Positions 1-9,369 are shown, numbered from the stretch's first letter. The stretch: DNA of 36,709 bases from Candidatus Poseidoniaceae archaeon (GCA_028822845.1 JAPKCS010000021.1:1-36709), one strand, 5' to 3'. Program-made: numbers and translations. Notes: generated from the sequence alone by a model not told the origin.

Positions 1-1
1 C

Positions 2-238
2 ATGGCCCTTCTCAACCTCTGGTCGCTTGGGCATTTTCTTCAATGGGCTTTGATTGGTCGATTTTTTAGCATTGGATGGCCCCTTTTCTTTGTCCTCTCA
101 ATCGGCTGGGAAGGTTTGGAGTTGTTGCTTCCTTACGAGTTTACATCCGAAGAATGGTCAAATAAAATATCTGATGTTTTCGTGAACGCTGCTGGTTTTT
201 ATCTTGGAAGATCGCACAAAGATGCGAACGAAAACTGA
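2..238 (+). CDS. Small membrane protein, probably 5'-truncated
   Basis: The reading frame is open from the left edge to a TGA at 236-238, giving at most 78 visible residues. The ATG at position 2 may be internal, because the upstream sequence is outside the window. The visible part has one or two hydrophobic segments (about residues 8-40), then an acidic stretch, and ends with a motif of the form S-N-K-I-S-D-V-F-V-N-A-A-G-F-Y-L-G. A W-E pair before a conserved D-x-x-x-N-x-x-G arrangement resembles the C-terminal half of VanZ-like or related small membrane proteins, but this is only a loose resemblance. The gene lies 106 bases upstream of the SPFH gene on the same strand. Function unknown. Confidence 0.5.
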   Translation: MALLNLWSLGHFLQWALIGRFFSIGWPLFFVLSIGWEGLELLLPYEFTSEEWSNKISDVFVNAAGFYLGRSHKDANEN

Positions 239-303
239 CAAAGGTTCCTCCGTGGCGTGAATCTCGCAAACGTCAGAACGGTTGGCTGGTCTGTTTCACG
301 GTA

Positions 304-311
304 CCTTTATG
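304..311 (+). promoter_or_regulatory. Putative TATA box of the SPFH gene
   Basis: An AT-rich element CCTTTATG lies about 37 bases upstream of the ATG at 345. Archaeal transcription usually starts 25-27 bases after the TATA centre, which predicts a start near 334 and a leader of about 11 bases. AGGAAT at 336-340 could act as a weak ribosome binding site. This is a position-based prediction only. Confidence 0.35.
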
Positions 312-344
312 ATTTCATAGCGATAGCATAGGCTAGGAATCACC

Positions 345-1286
345 ATGGTATCAGCAGCAGCAGCAGCCGACAAAAATGTGCAAGGAGTTCATGATGAAAT
401 TATGTTCAAAGACGTGGCAAAAGAGACCATGAACGGTTTCGTAGGGGTCGCCATCCATTGGCTGGCCGTGCCCGCCGTTTTCCTGTTGACTTTCATATTC
501 TATGCCGGTGGAGGATTTGGACTCGCAATCGGAGTCACCCTTCAAATCTTAATAGGTATCATTTGGTTTCTTATGTTCAACAGTTACCTCATTATCAACC
601 CCAATGAGGGCACTGCACTGCAGTTTTTTGGCAAATATGCAGGAACTGTGGATGAGGAAGGGTTCCATTGGCTGCCAAATCCCTTTTTTGAAAAGCGAAA
701 AATATCCCTCAAGATTCGAAATTTTGAATCGGCAAAACTCAAGGTCAACGACGTCAACGCAAATCCGATTGAAATCGCAGCAGTTGTTGTTTGGAAGGTG
801 GTTGATTCTGCCGAAGCCTTGTTCGAAGTGAACAACTATCTTGACTATGTCCAAATTCAAAGCGAAGCCGCACTGCGCGCCATGGCAACCAAATATCCTT
901 ACGATATCATCGAAGAGAAGGACCTCGGAGGCATTGCCCTTTCCAGCCATCAAGAATTGATTGCTGATGAGTTACAGATTTCTGTTGAGGATCGCCTCAA
1001 GCGCGCTGGCATCCAGGTTCTCGAAGCTCGAATTAGTCACTTAGCCTACTCTCAAGAAATCGCACAGGCCATGCTCCGCCGCCAACAAGCAAGTGCTGTT
1101 GTCGCAGCACGCACTGAGATTGTCAAAGGAGCCGTTGGGATGGTTGAACTTGCCCTTGAGCAACTCAGTCAAAAGAACATCATCGAGCTCGATGAAGATA
1201 AGAAGGCCAGCATGGTGAGTAATCTCCTTGTCGTACTCTGCTCCGAAAGTGACACCACCCCCATAGTGAACACTGGATCATTGTGA
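345..1286 (+). CDS. SPFH/band-7 domain membrane protein
   Basis: This 313-residue protein has a short alanine-rich N-terminus, two hydrophobic segments at about residues 33-54 and 57-80, then an SPFH (stomatin/prohibitin/flotillin/HflK) domain from about 85 to 260. Recognisable SPFH features are the N-P-N-E-G entry, the paired strands ending in V-V-V-W-K-V-V-D, and the D-Y-V-Q-I-Q-S-E-A-A-L-R helix. SPFH proteins form oligomeric rings on membranes, scaffolding lipid domains or controlling proteases. No protease or NfeD partner lies beside it here. A small two-helix membrane protein follows 97 bases downstream on the same strand and may be co-transcribed. The start at 345 is supported by the TATA element and spacing. 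The exact client or partner cannot be told from the sequence. Confidence 0.9.
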   Translation: MVSAAAAADKNVQGVHDEIMFKDVAKETMNGFVGVAIHWLAVPAVFLLTFIFYAGGGFGLAIGVTLQILIGIIWFLMFNSYLIINPNEGTALQFFGKYAGTVDEEGFHWLPNPFFEKRKISLKIRNFESAKLKVNDVNANPIEIAAVVVWKVVDSAEALFEVNNYLDYVQIQSEAALRAMATKYPYDIIEEKDLGGIALSSHQELIADELQISVEDRLKRAGIQVLEARISHLAYSQEIAQAMLRRQQASAVVAARTEIVKGAVGMVELALEQLSQKNIIELDEDKKASMVSNLLVVLCSESDTTPIVNTGSL

Positions 1287-1383
1287 CTGTGAGTGATTTC
1301 TTTGGATACGAAAGTGCATTCGGTGAGCGACTCAATCGAGTCTCTTCTCAAAGAATCGAACAGTGAACAACGAGGGATCAGAA

Positions 1384-1647
1384 ATGGATAAAGAAGAACA
1401 CGAACGTAGTTTCATTGGGAAATGGTTTGGATTCCAAGGGTGGAGCGCCATGTCTGGAAAGGCTAGGATTTTAACTCAAATCATTTATCGCGTCTTCTTT
1501 TTACTTGGTTTGGCTGTTCTTATCATCGGTTACGGAACCGTGACTGGTTCAGACCCCGGTGGCCTACCGCTCCTTCTCATGATTGGCGGTTGGTTTCTGC
1601 TGTTCCAGGCCATGGTCAATTTCATCTTCGTCGAAGGTTCGCGATAA
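1384..1647 (+). CDS. Small two-helix membrane protein
   Basis: This small protein has 87 residues from the ATG at 1384. That start is chosen because GAGG lies about eight bases upstream; an in-frame GTG at 1363 would add seven residues. The N-terminus is charged and hydrophilic (K-E-E-H-E-R), followed by two hydrophobic helices separated by a short G-S-D-P-G-G loop, and it ends in a short polar tail. No family is recognised. It follows the SPFH gene on the same strand, so the two may work together at the membrane, but that is inference from position. It is convergent with fumC, with 41 bases between the stop codons and no obvious T-rich terminator. Confidence 0.65.
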   Translation: MDKEEHERSFIGKWFGFQGWSAMSGKARILTQIIYRVFFLLGLAVLIIGYGTVTGSDPGGLPLLLMIGGWFLLFQAMVNFIFVEGSR

Positions 1648-1688
1648 AACCAACTTCTTCGGAAATCGAATCGATGAGATACTGGGGT

Positions 1689-3083
1689 TCAGGCCTTTGG
1701 ACCTGTCATCTCTTCTGGGCGAACCCAAGCGTCGAATTCATCATTGGTAAGGAAGCCGAGTTCAAGCGCTGATGCTCGAAGCGTCATTCCTTTCTCGTGA
1801 GCATTTTTTGCAATCTTTGCTGCTTTGTCATAGCCGATGTGGTTGTTGAGGGCAGTCACCAACATGAGGGAGTTCTCGAGATGGTTCGCGATGTTTTCTT
1901 CCACTGGCTCCATGCCTTCAACGCATTTGGAACGGAACGCACGGCATGAATCGCTCAGCAAACGAATTGAATGCAGAAGATTGTGGATCATCATTGGTTT
2001 GTAGACGTTCAGTTCGAAACTACCTTGGCTGCCACCGATCGTGATCGCCGTGTGGTTGCCCATCACTTGGCAGCACACCATGGTCAGTGCCTCGGCTTGG
2101 GTTGGGTTGACCTTTCCTGGCATGATTGAAGACCCTGGTTCGTTTGCTGGGAGTGCGAGTTCGCCGAAGCCACAACGAGGCCCAGATCCGAGCCAGCGTA
2201 CATCGTTGGCGATTTTCATTAAGGAGACCGCAAGGGTGTTGAGGGCGCCCGATGCTGCAACGACGGCGTCATGGGCTGCAAGTTGTGCGAATTTGTTTTC
2301 TGCAGTGCAGAACGTCATACCGGTGATGTTGGCGATCTCATCTGCCACCATCTGAGCAAACAAAGGGTGTGTGTTCAGGCCGGTTCCGACTGCTGTTCCA
2401 CCCAAAGCCAGTTCAAACAAGTCGTCTAATGCAAAATCAATGCGTCGCAAATCAGCATCGAGTTGTGCGACCCAGCCTGAGACTTCTTGGCCGAGGGTGA
2501 GTGGAACTGCGTCCATTAGGTGCGTCCTGCCGATTTTGACAATGTCTTTCCAAGCCTTTGCTTTTTCATCCAAAGCATTGCGCAGAGCACGAACGCTTGG
2601 TAAGAGGTCGTGGGTGATTGTTTCGGCAGCGGCAATGTGCATGGCTGTGGGGAAGGTGTCGTTCGAGGATTGTGCTCGGTTGACATGATCGTTAGGGTGG
2701 ACTGGCGTTTTTGAACCAAGGACGCCGCCAGCCATCTCGATGGCTCGATTGGCAATAACTTCATTTGAGTTCATGTTCGATTGAGTTCCACTGCCTGTTT
2801 GCCAAATGCGGAGGGGGAAATGGTCGTTCAGTTGACCGTCGAGGACTTCCTGCGCTGCTGCGATAATGAGGTCGCCAACTTCGGGATCCAGTTGTTCAAG
2901 AGCAACATTTGTTTTGGCAGCTGCCTGCTTCAGGATACCAAAAGCACGGATGACTGCAAGCGGCATGGTGTCGTCACCGATATCGAAATTGATCAGGGAA
3001 CGGGCGGTTTGGCACCCGTAATACTTGTCGGCAGGAACTTCAAGTTCGCCCATGGTGTCCGCCTCGATGCGTACATTGGCCAT
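1689..3083 (-). CDS. fumC: Fumarate hydratase, class II
   Basis: Class II fumarase catalyses the reversible hydration of fumarate to L-malate in the citric acid cycle. The aspartase/fumarase signature [11 protein letters not shown] is at about residues 316-326 from this start, which nearly matches its place in well-studied FumC proteins. The T-M-G-E-x-x-V-P-A-D-x-Y-Y-G-x-Q-T-x-R-S N-terminal motif and the S-S-N-D-x-x-P motif are also present. From the ATG at 3083 the protein is 464 residues, the usual family length. The frame stays open further upstream, with ATGs at 3131 (16 more residues) and 3239 (52 more), so the start is uncertain and no strong ribosome binding site settles it. It is a bacterial-type, oxygen-stable, iron-sulfur-free fumarase. 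Identification is firm, the start is not. Confidence 0.95.
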   Translation of the reverse strand: MANVRIEADTMGELEVPADKYYGCQTARSLINFDIGDDTMPLAVIRAFGILKQAAAKTNVALEQLDPEVGDLIIAAAQEVLDGQLNDHFPLRIWQTGSGTQSNMNSNEVIANRAIEMAGGVLGSKTPVHPNDHVNRAQSSNDTFPTAMHIAAAETITHDLLPSVRALRNALDEKAKAWKDIVKIGRTHLMDAVPLTLGQEVSGWVAQLDADLRRIDFALDDLFELALGGTAVGTGLNTHPLFAQMVADEIANITGMTFCTAENKFAQLAAHDAVVAASGALNTLAVSLMKIANDVRWLGSGPRCGFGELALPANEPGSSIMPGKVNPTQAEALTMVCCQVMGNHTAITIGGSQGSFELNVYKPMMIHNLLHSIRLLSDSCRAFRSKCVEGMEPVEENIANHLENSLMLVTALNNHIGYDKAAKIAKNAHEKGMTLRASALELGFLTNDEFDAWVRPEEMTGPKA

Positions 3084-3359
3084 GGTTGAGCGTGGAAGCG
3101 GTACTTCTTCACCGTTCGTACGGATTTCCATCTTCAGAGCGATGGTTTTGATCGTTGCCTCGTGTTTGAACAGAGTCTGGGGGTTGACTGCTTTTTGGCA
3201 TGTTTTTACGTTGTTGATCGCACAAGTATGTGATGACATACGGTTCTATCAATACATTGGCGCATGAAATTTTGATTCTTACTTCCTGTGGTTGTTGTAC
3301 TTGCGGATGTGGTGGTTGCTGTTCTTGCGAATGAACTGAAACCTCATTCTTTACATCAA

Positions 3360-3845
3360 TTAAGGGATTTCGACGGGGATTTTTAGACCATCTTCTTCTG
3401 ATCCAGGGAATTTTGGCTTGAGCAACCTCACAGCCGTGAGGAGGTAATTGAGCCATATTGCGATGGTTGCGATGAGGAGGGAAGATGTAATGTGTTGCGA
3501 AAAAGTGAGCGAGAGATTAGAAAACAGCAGCGATGTAACCATTGGACCGACAAAGACGGAAAAACCCAAACCAACGAAAACGGCATCACTGAGTTTCCCC
3601 CAACCGGATACGGCCCCGATGATCGTCATGCTTGCTATTTGTGCTAGCCCCATGTAGAGGGGGGGGACAAAAGCTACGATAACCAGAAAGTAAAACCGCC
3701 AGTCAAGTGGGCCACTCCACGCCAAAAGTTTGTCTCCGTCCCCTGTGAATGCAGAGGACAGCAGAATGCCCCAAAAGGCAACAAAGACGACGACAAACCG
3801 AAGAAGAAATTTGCCGACGCTGTCATTATCGAATATGCTCATCAT
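3360..3845 (-). CDS. Small membrane protein with about four helices
   Basis: From the ATG at 3845 this gene encodes 161 residues. A TTG at 3884 in the same frame would add 13 residues but is unlikely, because a TATA-like element lies between the two at the right distance for a leaderless or nearly leaderless transcript from 3845. Four hydrophobic segments are visible, near residues 12-32, 45-70, 75-100 and 120-145, followed by a short proline-rich polar tail. There are no recognised catalytic or binding motifs and no family is recognised. It sits between fumC and the asparaginase gene on the same strand, but a gap of more than 240 bases separates it from the asparaginase, so it probably has its own promoter. 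Confidence 0.65.
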   Translation of the reverse strand: MMSIFDNDSVGKFLLRFVVVFVAFWGILLSSAFTGDGDKLLAWSGPLDWRFYFLVIVAFVPPLYMGLAQIASMTIIGAVSGWGKLSDAVFVGLGFSVFVGPMVTSLLFSNLSLTFSQHITSSLLIATIAIWLNYLLTAVRLLKPKFPGSEEDGLKIPVEIP

Positions 3846-3870
3846 CCCTTTGCTCTTTGATTTATGATAA

Positions 3871-3880
3871 GAATATATCT
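3871..3880 (-). promoter_or_regulatory. Putative TATA box of the four-helix membrane protein gene
   Basis: On the minus strand the element reads AGATATATTC, a good archaeal TATA match. Its centre is about 30 bases upstream of the ATG at 3845, so transcription would start within a few bases of the start codon, giving a leaderless or very short-leader mRNA. The region from 3881 to 4087 otherwise shows no gene, tRNA or strong repeat. Confidence 0.45.
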
Positions 3881-4087
3881 TCAAAGAACATCATCCAAAT
3901 TTTAAGTCTGTTCTGGTATATTGGGCTGGTAAAGACCCCTGCTACCGACTGCTGAATGAAACATGTACTGATTCTGATTGGAAATCGCCTAAATTTGGCT
4001 AAATTACCGAATACCCATGTCGGGTAAAAACCCATTCTATCCGCATAAATCGTAGTTTCCGAGCCAGTGGAATAATTTCAACAGCGC

Positions 4088-5068
4088 TCAGTCATCGTTT
4101 TTACTCGAATAGACTTCATCACCGATTCCCGTCGTGATCAAGCCACTTCGCCAGAGGCCCCTGTACATGAGCATGGTTTGGAATGGAAGTGCAACTTCGC
4201 CTGATTGAGATACGGCAATGATGCCGCCGCGACCACCCAGTGGCTCGACCATAGCGAGGACATGTTCGCATGCCTGACCAAGCCTTGCGCCTTCTGGGCG
4301 CAGTTGGACGGCCACTTCGTGAGCAGCACAGCTTCGAATGAATGCTTCGCCAACGCCGGTGCAGGAGACTGCCACAGTGGGATCACACCATGTGCCGGCT
4401 CCAATGATTGGCGTATCGCCGATGCGGCCCACTGGTTTGCCAGTCATGCCGCCGGTTGAGGTCGCTGCAGCGAGTTGGCCATTGAGGTCAAGCGCTACCG
4501 CTCCAACAGTGCCCATGCCTTCTGGCTCCTCACTGCTCAAGTCGTGATCTAAAACGGCGCCGTCGTCTTCATCTGTCGCTCCGGGGCGAGAATTCAAATC
4601 GCTCCATTTCTTCCATTGTGCCAGTCGTAAATCAGTTTTGAGCCATGGTTGTGTGGTTTGTTCGAGACCGTGCTTCTTGGCATAGGCGTCAGCCGCACCA
4701 GCGTTCATCATCACTGGCCATCCACCTTTGAGAAGGAGGTTAGCGGCACGTATTGGATGACGTGTTGCCTCAATGTTCACCACTGAACCTGCGGCTTGGT
4801 CGCTGCTTCGCATGATGCTAGCATCCATGTAGATACGTTGGTCTTCAGCCAAGACCGACCCCCTTCCTGCATTGTAGAGTGGTTCATCTTCCATGGCTTC
4901 GACCGCAAGCGTGACCGCTTCGAGTGCGTCGAGTTCGCCTGATTCAAGCCGTGGGCCTAGATCTGCTAGGATGCGTTTCATGCAGGCAAGGCGTTGTGGA
5001 TCAAGCGCCGTCATGCCGCGCCAAGGGCCATCGCCGCCAGCACCGCCGTGGAGGGCCAGAATGGCCAT
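4088..5068 (-). CDS. Type 2 asparaginase / isoaspartyl peptidase (Ntn hydrolase)
   Basis: Members of this family are made as a precursor that cleaves itself before a conserved threonine, which then becomes the N-terminal nucleophile of the beta subunit. They hydrolyse L-asparagine or isoaspartyl dipeptides. Here the N-terminal L-A-L-H-G-G-A-G-G motif and Y-N-A-G-R-G-S motif are clear, and the cleavage site is G-T-V-G-A-V-A with the predicted nucleophile at Thr187. Downstream, G-R-I-G-D-T-P-I-I-G-A-G-T-W and S-C-T-G-V-G-E match the substrate-binding regions. At 326 residues it has normal length. The start is well supported: GAGGTG overlaps the stop of the upstream cyclophilin gene and lies 5-10 bases before the ATG, so the two are probably co-translated. 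The exact substrate preference cannot be told. Confidence 0.92.
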   Translation of the reverse strand: MAILALHGGAGGDGPWRGMTALDPQRLACMKRILADLGPRLESGELDALEAVTLAVEAMEDEPLYNAGRGSVLAEDQRIYMDASIMRSSDQAAGSVVNIEATRHPIRAANLLLKGGWPVMMNAGAADAYAKKHGLEQTTQPWLKTDLRLAQWKKWSDLNSRPGATDEDDGAVLDHDLSSEEPEGMGTVGAVALDLNGQLAAATSTGGMTGKPVGRIGDTPIIGAGTWCDPTVAVSCTGVGEAFIRSCAAHEVAVQLRPEGARLGQACEHVLAMVEPLGGRGGIIAVSQSGEVALPFQTMLMYRGLWRSGLITTGIGDEVYSSKNDD

Positions 5069-5077
5069 TGTCCCACC

Positions 5078-5560
5078 TCACTCGACCATTGAAACACGAA
5101 TGATCTTCTGGGGCACCGATGGACGGTCGCCAGGGAGTTTCTTGCACGCCTCGATGTTCTTGACAATGTCCATGCCTTCAGAAACTTCACCGAAGACAGC
5201 GTGGTTTCCGTTCAACCAAGGAGTTGCGATTGTGGTAAGGAAGAATTGGGAGCCGCCGCTGTTCGGTCCTGAGTTTGCCATTGAAAGAACTCCAGGCTTG
5301 TCGTGCTTCAGACGAAGCGCTGATTGTTCGCAAGGAATCTGCCATCCTGGGCCGCCTGTTCCTGCTCGGCGTGAATTTGGATCTTTTGAGTGAGGGCATC
5401 CACCTTGAATCATGAAGTCTTCAATCACTCGGTGGAAGTGAAGTCCGTCGTAGTGGCCCATCTCGACAAGTCGCACAAAATTGGCGACTGTGTCTGGGGC
5501 ACTTCCGTGGTACAGTTCGATGGTGATGTTTCCTGCGCTGGTTTCCATAAGGGCGTGCAT
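5078..5560 (-). CDS. Cyclophilin-type peptidyl-prolyl cis-trans isomerase
   Basis: Cyclophilins speed the cis-trans isomerisation of X-Pro bonds and help protein folding. The family motifs are intact: F-H-R-V-I-E-D-F-M-I-Q-G-G with the catalytic arginine, then S-M-A-N-S-G-P-N-S-G-G-S-Q-F-F, and W-L-N-G-N-H-A-V-F-G. From the ATG at 5560 the protein is 160 residues, the usual length for a single-domain cytosolic form without a signal peptide; an ATG at 5548 is also possible. The frame continues upstream to 5635 and would overlap the preceding gene, but the extra residues do not fit the family. It lies nine bases upstream of the isoaspartyl peptidase gene. A folding enzyme and a protein-damage enzyme in one unit suggests a shared protein-quality role, which is inference. 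Confidence 0.94.
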   Translation of the reverse strand: MHALMETSAGNITIELYHGSAPDTVANFVRLVEMGHYDGLHFHRVIEDFMIQGGCPHSKDPNSRRAGTGGPGWQIPCEQSALRLKHDKPGVLSMANSGPNSGGSQFFLTTIATPWLNGNHAVFGEVSEGMDIVKNIEACKKLPGDRPSVPQKIIRVSMVE

Positions 5561-5619
5561 GACCTTACGAGGGCTCGGGGGGTCATGAGCATTCGCACGC
5601 TCAGTCTTGCGGAAACACC

Positions 5620-8600
5620 TCAGTTTTGCAACCAAGGACGGAAGTGTTGGTCTGCATATGCTCGAGCATAGTCAGCTGGGTAGCCCGAAGCAACCAATTG
5701 TTGCTCATAGGCCAACTGCTCAGCGGTGATCGTAGGGTCTGCCACTGGAAGAGCCGCTGATCCGTACGCCATTTCTTGCTGAGCAAACGCACTGGATTCA
5801 CCTGAGCTTCGACCACGTAGCAAGAGCATGGAAAGCAAAGCGATGATCACAACGCCAGCGATACCGTAGACCACTATGGGGGACATGCCTAGGATGTCTG
5901 AATTGGACTTGACGCCCGTCACATCGGACTGGTCCCCTGGCTCGTCAACACCGTCGGTTTGGCTATCGTCCGTTCCATCGCCGGGTAGGGTCGTGTTGCC
6001 TTCTGGATTTGTCGTGTCGCCGGGAAGGGTTGTGTTGCCTTCTGGATCTGTTGGATTGTCCACTTCACAGCCATCTGCACCAACAGTCACGCCGAGAGGT
6101 GTGTCTGGGCATGCATCAAAGGCATCGTTGACACCGTCATCATCTGCGTCAGTATCGGCTGCAGGGCAGCCATCGCCGCCCTCGCCGTTGGCAACGCCAG
6201 AAACGTCAGGGCATTGATCGCCATCGGTTCCAAGAGGGTTGTCGCCGTATGAATCACCGTCGGTGTCAAGGGCTTGGGATGCATCTTGTGGCCAGTAATC
6301 GTTGAGGTTCGAGACGCCATCTTCGTCGATGTCAGCGCATCCAAACCGATCGATGGTTGATTCACCAAAGGTCGTGGGGCAGTCATCAACCGTTCCATCT
6401 CCCGTATCGGTGGTGTTGAATCCATCTCGGTCGACGTCGTTGGCCCAAAGTTCCTCTTCATTTTGGATGAAGAAAGAATCACCAATGTGGATGTTGTTCT
6501 CTTCATCGCCTTCAGGAAGGTCATCGTTCACGTCGATTGTGATTTGACAGGCATAGGTGCCACTTGTTGTTTCGTCTGGAGTGGTGAAGAAGTCTGAGGC
6601 AGCGCCAAAGGTGAGGTTGCCTTGGACTGAGACGGTTGCGATTGCTTCCACCATGCGTGCCACTTCTGCGCCATTTTCATCGATCAGATCGACGTAAATG
6701 GTGATCACTGTGTTGTTGGCGGGTCCACGAAGGCTGATCAATTCCCATGAAACCTGAACTTCCTCGCCAGAGGTGTGGTTCAGTGGGCAAACAAGTGAAT
6801 CAATGCCAACATCTGCGGGAGCGGCTCCCACGGTGTTGATTGAGAGGTTGTAGTATCCAACACCGCCGGCAGCGTCAATGTTAACGGTGTACTCTTTGGT
6901 TTGGCCTTCGTAATCTGTGCCGAGGGTTTGGAAAATCATGCCGTAGCTCAGGTTGTCGGCAGAAGCTACGAGGTTGCCCGCGGCGTCCTGGAGGGTGAGG
7001 GTGAACGGCAGGCTGGTGTCGGCATCAAAGGTCAGATCGAAGTTCTCGTTGTCGTTTATGCTGAACGTGTAGATATCTGAATCGTCTGTACCTGAGAAGC
7101 AACCTTCGCCGCTTGCCGTAGGGTTTTGTCCAATGTTGATGCCGTTGCCGCCAGGAGCGTCTTGTCCAAGATTGATGTCATTTTGCTGGCCGCAGTTGAA
7201 CGAATCGGGGTCGACGCCCTCCGTTTCAATGATGATCGTGTAGACACCAAGAGAGGCCCATGCTTCGACACTGACATAGAATGTACCACCAGTGCCTGAG
7301 AAGTCGTCTGAATCAATGGTTGTCGCACTTTCATCGCTCGAGCCTGAAAGGAAACCACGGTCGAACCATTCGCCAGCGTTGTCATGCAGGTAAATATCAG
7401 CGTCTTGGTCTGGAGAGTTGACCAAGGTGACGGTGAGGTTGAGTCCAGGTGAAACCGTGAGTTCGAACCAGTCGCTGTCGTCCACATCTTTGTGAACACA
7501 GGCTGTGATGGTCATCGAAACATCTTGGCCGAGGAAATAAGCACCATTTGCGTCCGAACCAGCATCGCTGCCAGACATTGCGTCGTCCTGAGTTGGACAT
7601 GCTGTTGCTTTTTGGTCGACCAGTATTTCGGATATCGGGCTCCCTTCGTTGTCGAATTCACTCTTTTCATCGATGAGTTCATCCGAATCAACCATGACAA
7701 TGAGGGTGTAATTTCCACCTTGTGCACTCGCTGGAACGGTGACACTGAACTGAATCAACTGTGATTCATTGATGTCAAGTGACATGGCGGTTTCATTGCC
7801 CAATTCCAAATCAAGGTCAGACAACTCCCCATCAACAGAGAGCCATGCAGTGAGCATGCTTGACGGAGCCACTAGGGTTCCTGTGTTGTTGATTTCAACT
7901 TCAAAGCTGATCGAGGAACCTGCGCTTGCCGTCAATGGGGCATCGATGCTTTCGATGACCAAATTTGGTTGTGGGGTTGAGTAATTCGTCCAGACGTCGA
8001 GGGTCCAGTTCACGCCAGTACCTGACATTGACACATTGAGGAAGTAGGTTCCTCCGATTCCATCGTAGGACGTCCCGAGGGTCGTAACAAATCCATCAGA
8101 GCCGACATAATCCACCATGGAGTCCGCTGCATCGGTAAGAAGCAAGGTGAAAAACACGCTTGCATTGCTGAGCGTGAGTTGTGCTTCAATCGTGTGGTTT
8201 GATGGAACATCAAAGGAGAGCACGTCATTGCCATCAGCGCCATCGATGCAACCGGTGTAACTGTCGGTGACATTGGAACCCATGGGTGTGGCGGCTGCAG
8301 ATTCATTGTTTGGAGCATCTGCACCAAGCCCCGCATCATCTTGGCCGTTCGGGTGAAGGTCGTCGCACGACTCCCCCACAAACATCACGCCATCTGAAGC
8401 GAGGTTGTTGTTGGTGTCGTTATGTTCCGTGACGTTGCCGTATCCGTCCGCCCAGATGATCCAATAGTATGTTCCATCGGCGAGGTTGTTGGGGAGGGTG
8501 ACAGAGGCTGTGGTCGTACGGCTTGTGTTCTCAGCAAGGGTGTTCTCAGATTGAGAGAGCTGAATCAATTCATCAAACTGATCGAAGGTTTGGTCGGATG

Positions 8601-9369
8601 AAAGAATGAATTGTACTTCGAAGGCACTGGAACTGCTGTTGTAGATGTTCTCAACAACGTATTCAACGCTAACAGTGGCTCCTGCTTGGCCAGTCGATGG
8701 TTCGGTGATTGAAGTGATCACCAAATCTGGGCGTGGGGGGGTGCTGTTTGTCCATGTGCGAAGTGTGTATTGGCCGTCACCTGAATAGGCTCGGACATTG
8801 ATGTAAAAGGTGCTTGCAACGCCTGAGAAACTCGTGCCGCCTGTGCTCACTTTTTCCAACGGGTCGTCGAACTCAGAATAGTCATAATCGTATTCATAAC
8901 CACTTGAGTCCACTAAGTAGAGATCGAAATCAGCGCCGGCTGGCACAACGAGTTCGACATCCACATCTTTACCTGCAGTGGTTGTCACCGTGTACCAATC
9001 ATCCGTATCGGTCGCATCAACGCAACCTTGGACGCCAGTTGCTCCCGAGGACGGATCGGTTCCAAGGCTACGGGAAGTGTTTGAATCTGAACCGGCATCG
9101 CCGTTTGAACCGCCATCTGATTGAAGGCTGGAGGGGCTTGGGCATGCGGCACGTCCACTGGAAGTGCCAACCTTGGGCGTGAACGCGTCAAGCGTCGAGT
9201 AGGTGATCGATTTCGGGCTAACCAATGTGGGGTTAGCGAACGACTCGGCTGGCATTGCCGATTCAATGTTATCGACTTCTTCAGATGAATTGGCGGTAGC
9301 GATTGGCATCATCGGAGCGATGAGGAACAAAAGCGTAAGGCAAAGGGCAGTGCTACGTGCGTTCTGCAT
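5620..9369 (-). CDS. Large secreted, membrane-anchored protein with PPC, CARDB and thrombospondin type 3 domains
   Basis: This 1249-residue protein starts with a typical signal peptide (hydrophobic residues 8-25, cleavage likely after A-T-A near 27). Four PPC-like domains, of the type found C-terminal to secreted peptidases, can be read at about 75-208, 333-460, 588-720 and 720-850; each has a D-x-D-W/V/I-Y/F core and a G-x-Y-x-L/I-x-I/V end strand. CARDB-like adhesion domains lie at about 210-330, 465-585 and 850-970. Residues 970-1105 hold calcium-type thrombospondin type 3 repeats. A spacer with a repeated P-E-G-N-T-T-L-P-G-D unit leads to a membrane helix near 1163-1185 and a cytosolic tail ending in a P-A-D-Y-A-R-A-Y-A-D-Q-H-F-like segment. 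No catalytic domain is seen. It is probably a surface structural or adhesive protein; many N-x-S/T sites suggest glycosylation. Confidence 0.9.
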   Translation of the reverse strand: MQNARSTALCLTLLFLIAPMMPIATANSSEEVDNIESAMPAESFANPTLVSPKSITYSTLDAFTPKVGTSSGRAACPSPSSLQSDGGSNGDAGSDSNTSRSLGTDPSSGATGVQGCVDATDTDDWYTVTTTAGKDVDVELVVPAGADFDLYLVDSSGYEYDYDYSEFDDPLEKVSTGGTSFSGVASTFYINVRAYSGDGQYTLRTWTNSTPPRPDLVITSITEPSTGQAGATVSVEYVVENIYNSSSSAFEVQFILSSDQTFDQFDELIQLSQSENTLAENTSRTTTASVTLPNNLADGTYYWIIWADGYGNVTEHNDTNNNLASDGVMFVGESCDDLHPNGQDDAGLGADAPNNESAAATPMGSNVTDSYTGCIDGADGNDVLSFDVPSNHTIEAQLTLSNASVFFTLLLTDAADSMVDYVGSDGFVTTLGTSYDGIGGTYFLNVSMSGTGVNWTLDVWTNYSTPQPNLVIESIDAPLTASAGSSISFEVEINNTGTLVAPSSMLTAWLSVDGELSDLDLELGNETAMSLDINESQLIQFSVTVPASAQGGNYTLIVMVDSDELIDEKSEFDNEGSPISEILVDQKATACPTQDDAMSGSDAGSDANGAYFLGQDVSMTITACVHKDVDDSDWFELTVSPGLNLTVTLVNSPDQDADIYLHDNAGEWFDRGFLSGSSDESATTIDSDDFSGTGGTFYVSVEAWASLGVYTIIIETEGVDPDSFNCGQQNDINLGQDAPGGNGINIGQNPTASGEGCFSGTDDSDIYTFSINDNENFDLTFDADTSLPFTLTLQDAAGNLVASADNLSYGMIFQTLGTDYEGQTKEYTVNIDAAGGVGYYNLSINTVGAAPADVGIDSLVCPLNHTSGEEVQVSWELISLRGPANNTVITIYVDLIDENGAEVARMVEAIATVSVQGNLTFGAASDFFTTPDETTSGTYACQITIDVNDDLPEGDEENNIHIGDSFFIQNEEELWANDVDRDGFNTTDTGDGTVDDCPTTFGESTIDRFGCADIDEDGVSNLNDYWPQDASQALDTDGDSYGDNPLGTDGDQCPDVSGVANGEGGDGCPAADTDADDDGVNDAFDACPDTPLGVTVGADGCEVDNPTDPEGNTTLPGDTTNPEGNTTLPGDGTDDSQTDGVDEPGDQSDVTGVKSNSDILGMSPIVVYGIAGVVIIALLSMLLLRGRSSGESSAFAQQEMAYGSAALPVADPTITAEQLAYEQQLVASGYPADYARAYADQHFRPWLQN

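Noticed and set aside
2371-2688. Plus-strand open frames opposite fumC and opposite other core genes
   Set aside because: They are shadows of well-identified genes on the other strand, without start signals or family motifs.
5561-5635. Longer cyclophilin starting at 5635
   Set aside because: It would overlap the end of the surface-protein gene and the extra residues do not resemble the family N-terminus.
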